Below, one piece after another: positions 50,716 to 61,503 of a stretch of 64,000 nucleotides of DNA (position 1 is the first letter of the stretch; every line of letters begins with the position of its first letter). The position numbers were made by a program, and so were the translations under genes. This DNA is from Macrocystis pyrifera. Lineage: Eukaryota > Sar > Phaeophyceae > Laminariales > Laminariaceae. The stretch spans positions 1,612,001 to 1,676,000 of the forward strand of contig JASSKH010000025.1 in NCBI GenBank assembly GCA_031763025.1. Direction: 5' to 3'. The notes under the pieces are model-generated. The model had not been told where the DNA came from, searched no databases, and saw only the letters and a list, made by a program, of their open reading frames with translations.

Positions 50716-52190
50716 CTAAGAAAACTGGAGTCAGAAATCGTGCTTGGCGGCGAGCGCTATCCCAAATTCTACCTGGTGCGTATACAATAGTAGTCTATGC
50801 TCAAGGCTCTTCGAGAATGGTGCCACAATGAGGTTCTAAGGCTTGCTCACCCGATAATCAAATAGCTCGTATTAATTGTGGGAAAGCCCACACTGTACTC
50901 GCCTAATACACCGTGAGGATGCGGGCCATCGCAGAAGGGGTGGCGCGATCGTTTTTTTCTCGCGCCTGTTCTCTCGACGACGGTGAGAGTGACTGCTCTA
51001 AACTTCAACATTATACATTGCCACGGGTACGTCTTAGGAGGGCTCTCTCTCGACCGCGTTTGTTCCGAAAAAAAACACCCTTGTTCGGGTATCGGTGACC
51101 CTAACCTTTCTTCCCGTTCTCGAAAAACCGAGCGCTGCAAAAACGATACGACCCCTTTGCGAAGTCAACGCCTTTTGCCACACAACATGTACCATCAGTA
51201 TATACTTGCTATGTCCCGTAAGTCTGGTCGGTTCTGTTTGTATGAGCCCTTTTACCCGTGTTCGATCTGTTTTCCGATGTTTTTTTCGAATTCTTGGCTG
51301 TTTTTTGGTTAGAACCATATATATATTGCAGCTTGTGCTCGAACTATGCGAGCGAACGGCCGCAAAAAAAATAGTCGCCCCCAAAATGGCTGTATTTGAC
51401 CCCCCTTGGTCCGGGGCAAAAAATGTGCAGGAGCAAAAAAAAAAAAAAAAAAAAAACGAAAATATTCTCAAAAAAGCCAAAAGAGGTACATTCTGACATT
51501 CTGACCTGATTTTGGTATTGAAAACGAGCTTTTTTTTTTTAATCAGCTTCGTCTGCGCTTTACCTTTCCATAGAAACCAACTAAAGGGTCATCGACAACA
51601 CCGTTGCGCCCAAACGAAAAAACGCCCATCATCGACCAGACGTACGGGACAGGAGAAGTAGGTGTCTACCCTGGGGTATCCATGTACAGCAGTAAATCTG
51701 ATTGTTTTGGTCATACTCGGGCATGTACCCGGATACTCCCAGAGTATGTACCCTGGCACCCTCAGAGCATGTACCCGGGTACCCCCCGAGTGCATACCCT
51801 ACTAAATACCTGGTACACCGGTGAGTCCCCTATCCCCGTCATGAGGACATGCCTCTAAAACAGCAGTCTTGGGCTTCAGAACTACAGCAGTACCAGGTGC
51901 CTGCTATGACCTGGCAAGTGAGCCTTTGCTTCTTCGGACGAAGAATTGAACAAGAGGCAGGGATGAGGCTCCACCCGCCTATCCACCCATTTGCCCATCC
52001 CACCAGCACAAAACTTTTCAAGCGTTCCAAACACTCTTGAGCGTATACGTGCATATCACAGGAAGAGTTCAAAGGTTGCCACAGGTTGTGCTGGATGTCG
52101 ACGGGTAGAAAGAACGGGTTATTGTGAAGAAACAACAACAACAACAACAACAACAACAGCAGTCTCAGTACACAGAGTCCTCGTGACCCA
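50716..52190. other. No confident gene
   Basis: An A-run lies at 51435-51456. GTACCC(T/G)GG / CATGTACCCGGGTACC words repeat at 51660-51800. Frames on both strands at 51034-51500 overlap and show no domain. The upstream part of PRPP synthetase should lie in its first portion. Confidence 0.35.
52045..52135 (+). repeat. Dispersed repeat E, fragment
   Basis: GTTGCCACAGGTTGTGCTGG, ATGTCGACGGGTAGAAAGAA, CGGGTTATTGTGAAGAA; shared with 63090-63215 and 30880-30980. Followed by a CAA run. Confidence 0.55.
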
Positions 52191-52194
52191 GCCA

Positions 52195-52560
52195 ACCAGC
52201 CACGGTCCCAACCAAAAGGGTATCAGGAGGTGAAGCTATGGACTCCTCGCGTGTCCCAAAGGTAGCGGGAGCTGAAGTGAGCGAGTTCTCGTTCGCCCCA
52301 AGGGAATAAAACACGGGCTGAAAATATTGCGTCGTCGATTGCCCCAGAGGCACCACGAGCTTAAACGAGTGAGTCCTCGCTTGTTCCGAGCGGGTCGCGA
52401 GCTGAGATGACGGCGTCCTCGCCAAATCCCATGGGTACCGAGAGCTTGAATGTGACTGAGCCCTCGCCAGTCCAAAGGGCACCTGGGGCTGAAAAGAGTG
52501 TGAGGTGTGAGTCCTCGCCATTTCCAAGGGTACCAGGACGTGAAAACGACTGGTACATAC
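52195..52560 (-). repeat. Degenerate repeat, unit 42-48 bases, open on the minus strand
   Basis: Eight units each carry CTCGCC-TTCCAAGGG, TACCAGGAGCTGAAA and GTGAG on the plus strand. On the minus strand the frame stays open for 120 codons. It reads a loose 14-residue repeat with Phe-Gln-Pro/Leu-Val, Pro-Leu-Gly, Ala-Arg-Thr and His-Ser positions (for example FQPQVPFGLARAQSHS). Whether a protein is made is unknown. Confidence 0.6.
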
Positions 52561-53194
52561 CGCGAGGACGAGTCACTCTGACGTACTGTTTACCCTGACC
52601 GTAACCTGAGAGTTTTGGTGGTATTAAACAGTTCATCAAAGGGAACTCGTGGTACATTTCCACAGGGCGTGTACAGTATAGAGTAGAGTACGTAGAAGCA
52701 CAAGCAGACTATTGCTGCAGATTCTTGTGGACGGTTCTTCTATACCGTGCGTACACACTTACCAGGTACAACATACAATAAGCGAGAAAACAACACCTTT
52801 TGTATACGTACGTAGCAGGTGACACAGGCACAGGGTGTAGACGTATACCTACCTGCCCGGTGCATGCATGGCACCAGGTGCATACGTATTTCCATATTTT
52901 TTCGCGCGCTGAGCAAGCTTGACCCTTTCAGGAACGCAGTCTCTTTAGATCAGTTTAGGGGACAAACTACTTGTAATTTGACTGGTCTGGGTCCAGAACG
53001 GGACTGCAGTGCTAAAAGGGTCAAGCTTTCACATCTCGGACGGATCATCGTTGAAGGCAGATAGCGCCCTTGTCTTAATGATCTATTAAGGGGACGCTGA
53101 CACCCTCACTCAGGAATGCGTCGTGCGTCGTCAAGCACCCGCGGGTAGGCGTTTCGGCAACATATACATACGACTTGGAATTAGATTGAGGGAT
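52561..53194. other. No gene apart from element B copy 4
   Basis: CCTACCTGCCCGGTGCATGC and nearby GGTGCATACG repeats are present; otherwise unremarkable. Confidence 0.3.
52918..53030. mobile_element. Inverted-repeat element B, copy 4
   Basis: TTGACCCTTTCAGGAACGCA at the left; CGGGACTGCAGTGCTAAAAG, GGTCAAG at the right. Long inverse arms. Confidence 0.65.
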
Positions 53195-53197
53195 TAG

Positions 53198-53414
53198 AAA
53201 CCAAGATCCGTACCACGGGTATTTCGTGGATGTAGAATGGTTGACGCAAATATACGAGAATCCTAGGCTTTTTAGACCATTTTTGCACTTGCTTGGGCCC
53301 AAAAACTTAGCACGACCCATCATGGGAACGTACTGTAGTTTTGCGCCCAGTAGCATCTGCGACGACGACTCCCTAAGCGATGTATCGTCTCCCTGGAGAA
53401 CAGCAATCTTCTAG
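53198..53414 (+). CDS. Weak candidate exon, unknown
   Basis: Open from an AG at 53197 to TAG at 53412: NQDPYHGYFVDVEWLTQIYE then NPRLFRPFLHLLGPKNLARP. The composition is protein-like, with aromatic residues and a helix, but third-position GC is only about half. No family recognised. Confidence 0.22.
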
Positions 53415-54340
53415 TGAAGGCCATTTCTTTATCGGTGATGTAGCCTTTGTGCTATGCTCCCTTGCGTGTAACTGAAAAACATTTTAGCTTTTTTGCGAGC
53501 TTTTCGTGCTACTCGCTCGCAACTTCGAATGACACGAAAACACCTCGCGAGTGGTTTCTCGCTGCCTGCGACTGCCGTCTGGCGCACCCGACGCCCTCAG
53601 ACCCACCCCATCATGAGCATCCCTCAATTTCGCGGGCTATAGTTTCCGGTGAAGAGCTGTAACCCTCCGCAGGTGACGTGAAAACGCTCAGTTGGGGGAT
53701 TGGTTGTTTTTGGTCTCATTTCGCGCACCCCAGATTTCGACCAATTTCGACCACTGGAGCACCTCTCAGTCGAGGTGTAGGCCTCTGTTGAGAACCTGCG
53801 GGCAATCAAGCTCGAGAGGAACACTTCGTCAAGGTGCTGTGACGAACGTCTGACAAGTCACCGTCGCTGTCCGGTAAGCACGGACCAGCCGAAGTTCGAA
53901 ACGCAGCGTGTTAAGATGGCGATGCCTTTTCTGTTCCGATAAAACATCTAGAAATTAGAGTCACCGGAAACCCGGGGACCAGGGGACACTTGGGGGGGTG
54001 CCAGCGTGCCCTTAATAGTCCATGTTGCCGGGGGGGAGTCACACAACCTTCACGCTCTATAGTTGTAAGTAAGTCATGGTTCTTGGGTTGAATATGCACT
54101 ATTAATATACATATCCTGCACGTCTTATAGCGGCAGCTTGGGATTTAGATGATCTTATCTGATCTATCTGATCTATCCGACGTGGACACGTTTTTTTTGT
54201 CCGGCAGTCATGGGTCTTTTCTCGCGGTTTCAGCAACAGGGCGCGCAAAGCCCCCCCTCCCCCACCCGCCGGTACATTGCGACGCACGTCTGGGTCGCGG
54301 CCGAGACCCGTGGCGTAGTAGAGCTCCCGTGGTACCACTT
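53415..54340. other. No gene recognised
   Basis: Only short overlapping frames. ATCTGATCTATCTGATCTAT occurs near 54150-54180, like the run at 31520-31550. Confidence 0.3.
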
Positions 54341-54349
54341 GTTCGAGAT

Positions 54350-54455
54350 TTGGTCTGATTGGTTTAGGGTCAGGATTAGGCTCTGATTGGCATAGGGTCA
54401 GGATTAGGCTTGCTCTGATTTGGCGTAGGCGTAGGCTTAGGCTTCGGCTCAGGGT
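54350..54455. repeat. TTAGGGTCAGGATTAGGC short repeat
   Basis: Two to three units of TCTGATTGG(T/C)(T/A)TAGGGTCAGGATTAGG followed by GCGTAGGC repeats; superficially telomere-like but not TTAGGG in register. Confidence 0.6.
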
Positions 54456-55106
54456 TAGTTCTGTTCGTTTCGTACACATTTTGTGTCAACAATTTTCTCG
54501 GATAAATTTTTTAGCCACCTGCCCTCCCGTGACGCGTGGTCTGAGCGTCCGAGGAAAGTCGCGCAGGCTAGCTCTTCACACGGGATTTCGTTCCGCCTTG
54601 CCGCGCGGGACCACGGAAACCCGCGCTTTCGACTTTTGGCATTTATTTGCTTCTGTAGTTTCGTCACACCATAGTTGAATCTCTTAGCTTTGTGGGCTTT
54701 GTCGGAGCCACGGCGGTATGACAGCAGCCGCGATTCAAGCTCTCCCCCTCGTGACGCCCACGGACGGCGCTTCTGTGTGCGTACTTGCGCGGTTGCGTGC
54801 GTGCGTGCCATGTTTCCTGTCATGGTATTGTGTGCGCGTATATAGGGACTACGACTATATACCTGCGTGTTCTCATGTAGAACTACAGTGCGTAAGAATA
54901 AAATCTCGGGAGCGGTGCAAATATTTGTTCCCGCCTTCGGGAAGCCGTGGATGCCGCGTGGGGCAAGGCCCCGGCCTTCCAAGGCTCGCCCGTTTTAAGC
55001 TAAATCCGACTTTATTTCCAAGTGTTTCGTCCCCACGACCGGAGTGAGTGCGCTCCTTTGGGTTGAGGCCCGCAGTATGGCGAAGAAACAGAGTCAATAT
55101 TTTTTA
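54456..55106. other. No confident gene
   Basis: Frames of 60-175 codons on both strands overlap without a domain. GC content rises at 54530-54620 and 54900-55000. Confidence 0.3.
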
Positions 55107-55206
55107 GGATCGCAGTTCCCGTTTTGGAGACAAACAACTCAAACTCTACGTACGTACTGTATGTAGTTCGTCCCGCAAAACCGGACTGCGGTCCTACGTG
55201 GCATAA
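55107..55206. mobile_element. Inverted-repeat element B, copy 5
   Basis: GGATCGCAGTTCCCGTTTTG, GAGACAAACAACTC at the left; GTTCGTCCCGCAAAACCGGA, CTGCGGTCC at the right. Inverse arms. Confidence 0.65.
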
Positions 55207-55302
55207 ACAATAAGGCTCATGCACGCAGGTTTCTGAGGGAAACCACTGCTGTACGTTGAACCAGAGTAAGGCATGTGATTGCAGTACGGTGGTTGTACTC
55301 AC

Positions 55303-55375
55303 CTCGACGATTCTCGTGTCCTAAACACGCCATCTTCAGAAGGAACTCCCAAAAGTAGGGGACACGAGCGATCAT
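55303..55375 (-). CDS. Candidate small first exon, unknown gene
   Basis: Minus strand: ATG, then MIARVPYFWEFLLKMACLGH, ending ENRR at a consensus donor CGAG then GTGAGT. The open frame extends a few codons upstream (AKRAFQ), so the ATG is a choice. The helix-like, aromatic-rich text and good donor are the only support; the next exon is not identified. Confidence 0.25.
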
Positions 55376-55399
55376 TTGAAACGCTCTTTTGGCGCGCAG

Positions 55400-56370
55400 A
55401 GAGATGTTTTTTAGGGAAAAGGAAAAAGGGCGATTATAAATAGGACATCTGCCCTGTCCCGTGAGTAAGGGAGTCCCAATCTAACGGCGTTGTTTTTCAG
55501 TAATGAAAATCGCCATGAAGGCCTCGCCATTTACGGCCATTGATGGGGTTCAATAATATTTATAAGGCGAGTCTTGGGCGAGTCGTAAATGCCAGGGCCT
55601 AGTCTTAGCAGCCCACATATCTTTTGAGATTCGAAAGTGGCCGCGCAGCCACGGCAGCAGTGCGCAGCAGTAAATCAACAGCGACGGTACGACAGCAGCC
55701 GCGCTTCAAGTTCCGGCCTTTTCTGACAACCGCGGCGCGTTTTTGTGGGGGGGGTGTGCGGTGCTCCGCAAAGATATCGGGACATGAACCCATTTTTTCA
55801 CGACCAAAGCAAAACTGAAACTCGCATCGTCACAGTGTCGAAGCTTGTCTGTGTTCCCCCTTATCAACTTGCGATATTCCCGGGATTTCAAATCGACCAC
55901 ATCTCCAAGGGGAACCATGTACAGCTGTAGTCCTGATGCATGAACAGTTGTGTGTAGTAGCATGTATGCTATTTTCCTGTCTGCACCTCGTGGATGGGAG
56001 CAAGGTGTCAAACGGGATCATATCCGAGTGGGATCAGGGTGCGGCTGGGATCAGGATGGGAAGGCCCACAGGTCCGTCCGCACCACCTACCAGGTATATC
56101 TAATTTTGCTCAATTTTTCTCTCAAAACTGGCTCATACATGTATGTACCTGGATACGAGTACGACAGGTTTTTAGACCTACTTGTATGAGTACAAGAGTA
56201 TAGACCTGCTGTTGGAAAAACTACTGGACCTACTCTGCACGTGCCCCATGTACCTCGTGCGTATTGCAGCTGTTGCTTAGGGGTATCTCGTACGTACGAT
56301 TGCTGTGCTTTGTTGTTTGCTGCTGCAGGTTCGACAGCAGTGCCGCTCATAGAACTACAGTACATACAGA
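55400..56370. other. No gene recognised
   Basis: Short frames only; TACCAGGTATA occurs at 56087. Nothing else supported. Confidence 0.3.
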
Positions 56371-56374
56371 AATC

Positions 56375-56480
56375 TCACTCTCTGAGCGTGCTCGGTTGGA
56401 ACATCCCTGGCCTCTCAGAGCTGCCTTCTTTGATTGCTTGCCGGACCTTTCCAGCGGTTCTTTGTTTTCTCTATTTTTCT
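56375..56480. repeat. Dispersed repeat D, copy 2
   Basis: GAGCGTGCTCGGTTGGAACA, TCCCTGGCCTCTCAGAGCTG, TTGCCGGACCTTTCCAGCGG; matches 40085-40212 with an internal deletion of about 20 bases. Confidence 0.7.
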
Positions 56481-56741
56481 TGGCACGTTAATGATTCAGT
56501 TTTTTTCCCCTTTTTTCTTCTTTCGTTTCGTGTGCGTGCGTGTCCTCCGAGCACGGCACCGCGGGCGAGCGCGGCACCGTCGCGGGTGTCAGCGGGTGGT
56601 GGCGGGTAAAGGGGGGGTTGCAAAAGCGCGGTCGCCGTTTTCGTGGCTAGGCTTCGCGTGTGCCTCGAGACACGAGGGAAGCATGAATGGACTCTGCCTG
56701 GCCTCCATCTGTAGAATTATATTGAGTATGTAAGAGTCTAA

Positions 56742-57499
56742 GGCTGTTTCCTATGCGGTTCGATTTCGAGCTTCAGGTTTGTATTTATCGACCTCAAAAA
56801 TGAATGACCCTGCTTATGCAGTCCACATAAAATCCGACCGGAATTTTTCGATTTGAGAATCCGATGACCCAAGTCGTCGGATTTTGGCCCAAAATCCGAC
56901 CTGGGTCATCAGATTTTCAAATCGAAAAATGGCATGCTCTTTAAATTCAAGATGTTATCCACGACAGCAAACAGCAGCAGAACGATCGATGAGTTGGATG
57001 GTGATACAGCTGTATAGCGACGTTGCTTCGCGCCCGACGCGCGGACGGCGCGTCCCTCCGTGGCCAGACTAGAGTCAGCTGGCGCGGGTTCGGGCCTAGA
57101 GACCAAGAGAAGCGCACTCGGCATGCGCCTCTCCGTGGATACGTACTCGTAGACTACACTGCTGCACAGCAGCAGCAGTCAGTCACAAAATGACACACAA
57201 AATACCAAGACAGGTTGACTCGAGCGCACTCGCCACGTCTCTTCGCCGTCAGACCAGAGGCAGTCAGCGTGGGCTCGGAGGCATGGGTCCTACGCGCAGG
57301 GCAGCGCACCCAGCGCGTCTCTTCGCGGCGCCAAACCAAAATAACAGCAGTTGGTCTCGGCGTTTGCTTGAATCTCTACATGCACAATAAATCTAATTTT
57401 TCCGCATAGGAAGACTCTTTCGATTTGCCAAGTTCATATCTGAAAATGCCATCGGATCAAAATCTGAAGCTCAAAAATCGAACCGCATAGGAAACGGCC
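56742..57499. mobile_element. Harbinger/Tourist-like non-autonomous DNA transposon, 758 bases
   Basis: The left end GGCTGTTTCCTATGCGGTTC is matched in reverse by the right end GAACCGCATAGGAAACGGCC; the inverted match extends further through GAGCTTCAG. TAA flanks the element on both sides (56739-56741 and 57500-57502), a 3-base target duplication. GGCCGTTT-type ends with TWA duplications are typical of PIF/Harbinger and Tourist elements. No transposase is encoded. A strong hairpin lies inside at 56842-56930. Confidence 0.82.
56842..56930. repeat. Internal hairpin, arms of about 40 bases
   Basis: TTTTTCGATTTGAGAATCCG, ATGACCCAAGTCGTCGGATT at the left is the inverse of AATCCGACCTGGGTCATCAG, ATTTTCAAATCGAAAAATGG at the right. 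Lies within the 758-base element. Confidence 0.85.
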
Positions 57500-58119
57500 T
57501 AAGGGTCGTTCGGGATTGCAAAATAACATTCAAGCGGTGCTCATTTTACCCACCAAACAGAAGTTCCACAGAGAGAGCTATTCAGTGTGAGCACCAACAG
57601 TGTCGAGCTGGCGAACGAGGGTCACGGTGAGCACCGGGCTTCACGCGAGGCGGGCGACGGAGCTCACTGTGGCAGAGAGGGAGGAAAGGTTTTTACCCGG
57701 ACGGAATCGGTGGCGAGATGGTCGCGAGAGGGGCGGGCGGCGTATGAGGCTGACAGAGAAGCTCTGCTGTTCGATTTTTTATGTCTATTTTTGACGGGTG
57801 TAAGGTGCGTCGATCAGGCAGGAATTTTCTTTCCGAATTTTCGGTTTCATTTTCATTGTTTTGCGGTGCTGCTGTGCCGTGCTGTGTTTTCTGTTTCGTA
57901 CATTCGTACGAGTACAGATATACAGCATACAGCATACCAAAAGAAGAAAATACGTACCCTTCGTACCTGGGGTATGTACGTACGTACGACATGTGAGCGA
58001 GCGTAGCGGGCGGAACCGCCCGCGACGCGAAGCGTCCGAGCTGTATTCTCCTGAAGCATGGCGGCGGGAGTCTTGGCAAGATCAAGTCGCCAGTTTGGAA
58101 CCACAATTATGAAAAAAAA
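57500..58119. other. No confident gene
   Basis: A frame at 57587-58006 is Arg/Glu/Gly-rich at first, but then passes into Phe/Cys-rich text. A GAGCGAGCGTAGCGGGCGGA palindromic GC block lies at 57997-58040 with a relative at 60080-60125. Confidence 0.3.
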
Positions 58120-58400
58120 GGGCTTTTCGCGGGTCATGACTCGACCCGCGGGTCGGGTCACAGGGTGTTCAAAATGTCACGGGTCGGGTCAAGAGGTTTT
58201 CAAATATCACGGGTCGGGTCGGGTCGGGTCAAGAGTTTTTTAAATCTCACGGGTCGGGTCGGGTCGGGTCAAGACTTGATGAAAATCTCACGGGTCGGGT
58301 CAGGTCATGACCCGCGAGAAACGGGTCACTCGCGGGTTGGGCCAGCGTGACCCGCGAGTTGTTTTCTGCTGAACCGCGGGTCGGACCCGCGCATCCGGCC
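58120..58400. repeat. GGGTC array, repeat J copy 3
   Basis: CACGGGTCGGGTCGGGTCAA GAGGTTTTCAAAT-type units of about 40 bases plus the CGGGTCATGACTCGACCCGC palindrome. Confidence 0.85.
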
Positions 58401-59099
58401 CACGGATTCGACACTCCAAACACTTCCCACTCTCTTACCCAAAGGCTTTTCTCGTACAAATAATCAATAATACTCCTTTGGTATCTTATTCAAACAAGAA
58501 AACACTGCCAAATCCATATACGCATGCCCGCATCCATATATGCCCACTAAAGCCAGGCCACATATCGCTTGTGGGCACAAAAATGAATATTGGAGTGTTT
58601 GCGATTTTTTTTTTTTTTTACTTTTACTTCTCTAAAAAATCTCCCCAGGTAAATTTATGAGGTAAATTTCTGAAAAAACGGCCGGAAAAGACTTTAGCGA
58701 AGTAAGGATTTCAGCGAAAGTTACGGTAACTTTTGGCTCTCTGTTTCATTGGCCTACACGCACCGAGCATTATCCCGACGCAGAACGCAACTCAAATCTC
58801 GAAGGATCAAAACACCGAGCATCTTCCATGCCACCATGCTGCTTGCCGTACGCATCACGACAACCGCTGGGAGCACAGAGGCTCGAGATGTGTAGCTTGA
58901 GTATAGCGCGCACGAGCGGCGTTGGATCGTGCCAGCGGGTCGCCGCCGCTGCTACGGTACACGCTTTCGCCCGCTTGGTGACGACGTGGAGGATGCGTCG
59001 TCCCAAAAAAGGACTCGTATTCACACTCGTACTTGTACTCGTGCTCGTAGAGAGCGACAGCATGACAGCTCGTGTATCATTTCGATTTCACCATACTAC
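58401..59099. other. No confident gene
   Basis: The plus-strand frame starting at 58828 has Arg/Ala-rich text and runs into triplet repeats; I do not trust it. T-run at 58606. Confidence 0.3.
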
Positions 59100-59118
59100 G
59101 GCTGCAGCAGCAGCAGCA

Positions 59119-59154
<36 letters not shown>

Positions 59155-59275
59155 GCAGCAGGTAGCGGCGGCGGCGGCGGCGGCGGCGGCGGAGCGGAGC
59201 GCGCCGGCGCTGTGGCGTGCGTAGGCCGAGCGCAGCAGCAGCAGCAGCAGCAGAAGCAGCAGCAGCAACAGCAAT
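59100..59275. repeat. CAG, GGC and CAG triplet microsatellites
   Basis: CAG/GCA run at 59101-59160, GGC run at 59164-59190, CAG run at 59232-59272. Translated, these give poly-Ala, poly-Gly, poly-Gln or poly-Ser tracts depending on frame. Confidence 0.9.
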
Positions 59276-59719
59276 CCAAAAATGGAAGCTGGTTGGTGCT
59301 GGTGCTTGCTGGTGCTGCTGCTGACGCTGTTTATTTTTGTTGCTCACGCTGCTCCTAGCTGCGTCTAGCGCCAGCTAGCTGCTATTGCTGCTTGTAGTCG
59401 TGGGATGGCTGTGGTGGCTTCGCGGTCAACTGTGCCGCCGAAACGTTGCTGGGCTGCCGTTGCTGCTCGCACGCTGTTTTTTTTTTTTCCGTTCACAGCG
59501 TTCGTTCTTTTTTTGTTTGCCACATTGCCTCACCTCCCCACTTCCCTTCTTATTTTCGGAGGCGTCGCCTGCAGGATTTGATTTACCTCACTCGCAAACA
59601 CACCGAAATCAGGAAGGGAAGGAAAATCACTTTTTTTAGCGGAAGTACGAGTAAAGTCTTTTTTTTTTTTTTACCTCTATCGCAAACACTCTATTGAATT
59701 GTTTTTGAAGTGTCGGCCC

Positions 59720-60010
59720 TCGGGCCGGATCCGCATGTCGGACCTGCCGGTCAAGAAAAATAGTCTCGCGGGTCACGGTGACCCGACCCGCATGAAACCC
59801 GTGTCTCACGAATCGATCCGAAGGTGGCGGGTCGGGTCGGGTCGGGTCAAGAGGTTTTGAAATCTCGCGGGTCGGGTCAGGTCGGGTCAGGATATTTTCA
59901 AATCTCACGGGTCGGGTCGGGTCGGGTCAAGAGGCTTTCAAAATCTCGCGGGTCGCGTCGGGTGACCCGACCCGACCCGTGAGATTTGACCTAACCCGCG
60001 AAAAGCCCTG
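59720..60010. repeat. GGGTC array, repeat J copy 4
   Basis: CGGGTCGGGTCGGGTCAAGA GG units interleaved with TTTTCAAATCTC, then inverted ACCCGACCCG at 59965-59980. Confidence 0.85.
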
Positions 60011-60394
60011 AAAAAAAAAAACTATAATTGAATCATGGACCTCTGTCCGCGTCGCATAATTTTATGTCCTTTTTATGTCCTGAGCGAGCGTAGCGCGCGG
60101 CGTCGGCCGGCGCGGAGCCGAACGCCGTGTATTTTCATATTTTCCGCATGCATCACATCATGACAACTCACGTTCCTGCGTTCGTGGTATCATTCATCGT
60201 ACACATACACGAACTCAAGACACATATTTTAGTTCAAAAAGCTACTCCTCTGATCTTCCATTGCGATACCATACCGCAACCACCGGCCGTCGCTGTCCTG
60301 CAAAGTCGTAGCAGCCAACAAAGACAACCGACACTCATATCGACACATGAGCTCGTGCACTGCGCTCCTGCAGCACTTTACGGCCGGAACTCAC

Positions 60395-60614
60395 AACGGG
60401 TGCCGGCAGTGTTTGTAGAAGACGGAGCCTCGTCCGCATGTGTCCTTCTTTGGTCTTTCGTCGTCACAGACCCGGCCAGAAGCACACACGCGGCCGCCGC
60501 CAGCCACTGCGAAGTCTGCGGCTCCTTCGCTCGAGGGCCGAGCACCTGCGACACCTCGAAGCGACCGCATGCCCTTCGCGAGAGCCTTGCAGCGGTTGCG
60601 TAGGGCCTCCACAT
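60395..60614 (-). CDS. Candidate first exon, mitochondrial-type leader and one membrane segment
   Basis: Minus strand from ATG at 60614: MWRPYATAARLSRRACGRFE is Arg/Ala/Ser-rich without acids until residue 20, like a mitochondrial targeting peptide. It is followed by QWLAAAACVLLAGSVTT, a possible membrane helix. It ends at a consensus donor (CCCGTT then GTGAGT). Roughly two thirds of codons end in G or C, rising around the membrane segment. No family recognised; later exons should lie at lower coordinates on the minus strand but are not identified. Confidence 0.42.
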
Positions 60615-61341
60615 AGCCCCCGAATCCGTGCCTCACTGACGCGAAACAGAAACAGTACGCAGCAGCTACTTCGTATCCCGTCTTTTGGTGGAGGCGTAGG
60701 CCGCACAGGCGGTACGAAGGTCAAAAAGGGGCAGGCTTAGCATGCACCGATGGTTATCCGCAGCGGTTAATAGCCAACACTGACCACTACACTTCCTTCG
60801 TGAAGACCTCACAAACCACCGTCTGATTGTTTTTTGGGGCGGTGCATAGAAGGAGGTATAAACAAAGGGGCGTGTTTTATCTACATGTCTCTGACGGGGA
60901 ACGGGGACGCGTGGCTTCCAGGTTGTTGCCCCAAAAAGACTGGAAAAAAGAGTGAAATAATTAATAATAGTGCAAACCCAACCGTTCCCTATTGTACTCT
61001 TCAGTCAGGCCTGCCGAAGCCCACCTCTGTCCGGACTTTAGCGCCGGTGTCCTTCGTTGGCACGCTGCTCCGTCAGTAGTAGTCGGGAGGCTGGCGTCCC
61101 GGCGCTGGAGGCAGCCAGCTGCTGCTGCTGTTGGCGCCGGTGTTGGTGTCGTCGGCTGTTTTTTGGTTCCATACGGCAAATTTTGGAGAAAAGAAGAGGC
61201 ACCAGTTGCACACTATCGCGAGCTCGGGTTGTGGAGTAGCAGGAGAAGAGAGGCTGGAAAGGGGGAAAAAAACAGGCAAGCAATAAGCACGGGAGGGCCG
61301 GAGCCGGGGGGGGGGGGGGCGAAGCATCGGCGGCGGAGACC
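60615..61341. other. Upstream region of the 61.3 kb gene
   Basis: GC-rich, with GCTGCTG and G-runs (a run of 12 G at 61306-61317) just before the ATG at 61342. The long minus-strand frame at 61073-61822 is the mirror of this GC-rich sequence and of the exon below. Confidence 0.35.
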
Positions 61342-61503
61342 ATGGGCAACGCGAGCAGCGCGGAGGAGGGAACCGGACCGTACCTCGCGCCGCCCGGCAT
61401 CCTGACGAAGGTGTCGGTGAAGGGCGATAAGGCGGAGGTGGATGCTTTCGTGACCAAAGGCCGTGTCGACAACGTACAGATTGGTTACTTGACAAAGAGA
61501 CAG
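61342..61503 (+). CDS. First exon of a gene with N-myristoylation-type start
   Basis: ATG in a strong context (GAGACCATGGGC) gives MGNASSAEEGTGPYLAPPGI then LTKVSVKGDKAEVDAFVTKG and NVQIGYLTKRQ before a donor GTGCGC (phase 0). Gly at position 2 with Ser at 5 and 6 fits N-myristoylation, so the protein may attach to membranes. High third-position GC supports coding. I do not recognise the family. Further exons should follow downstream, possibly beyond the window, because no clear continuation is seen. Confidence 0.55.

Noticed and set aside
54350..54455. Second telomere-like array
   Set aside because: The units are TTAGGGTCAGGA and GCGTAGGC, not in-register TTAGGG.
58828..59358. Plus-strand frame with poly-Ala, poly-Gly and poly-Gln
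   Set aside because: Its length comes from triplet microsatellites; the part before them has no recognisable feature, though a leader-like stretch was noted.
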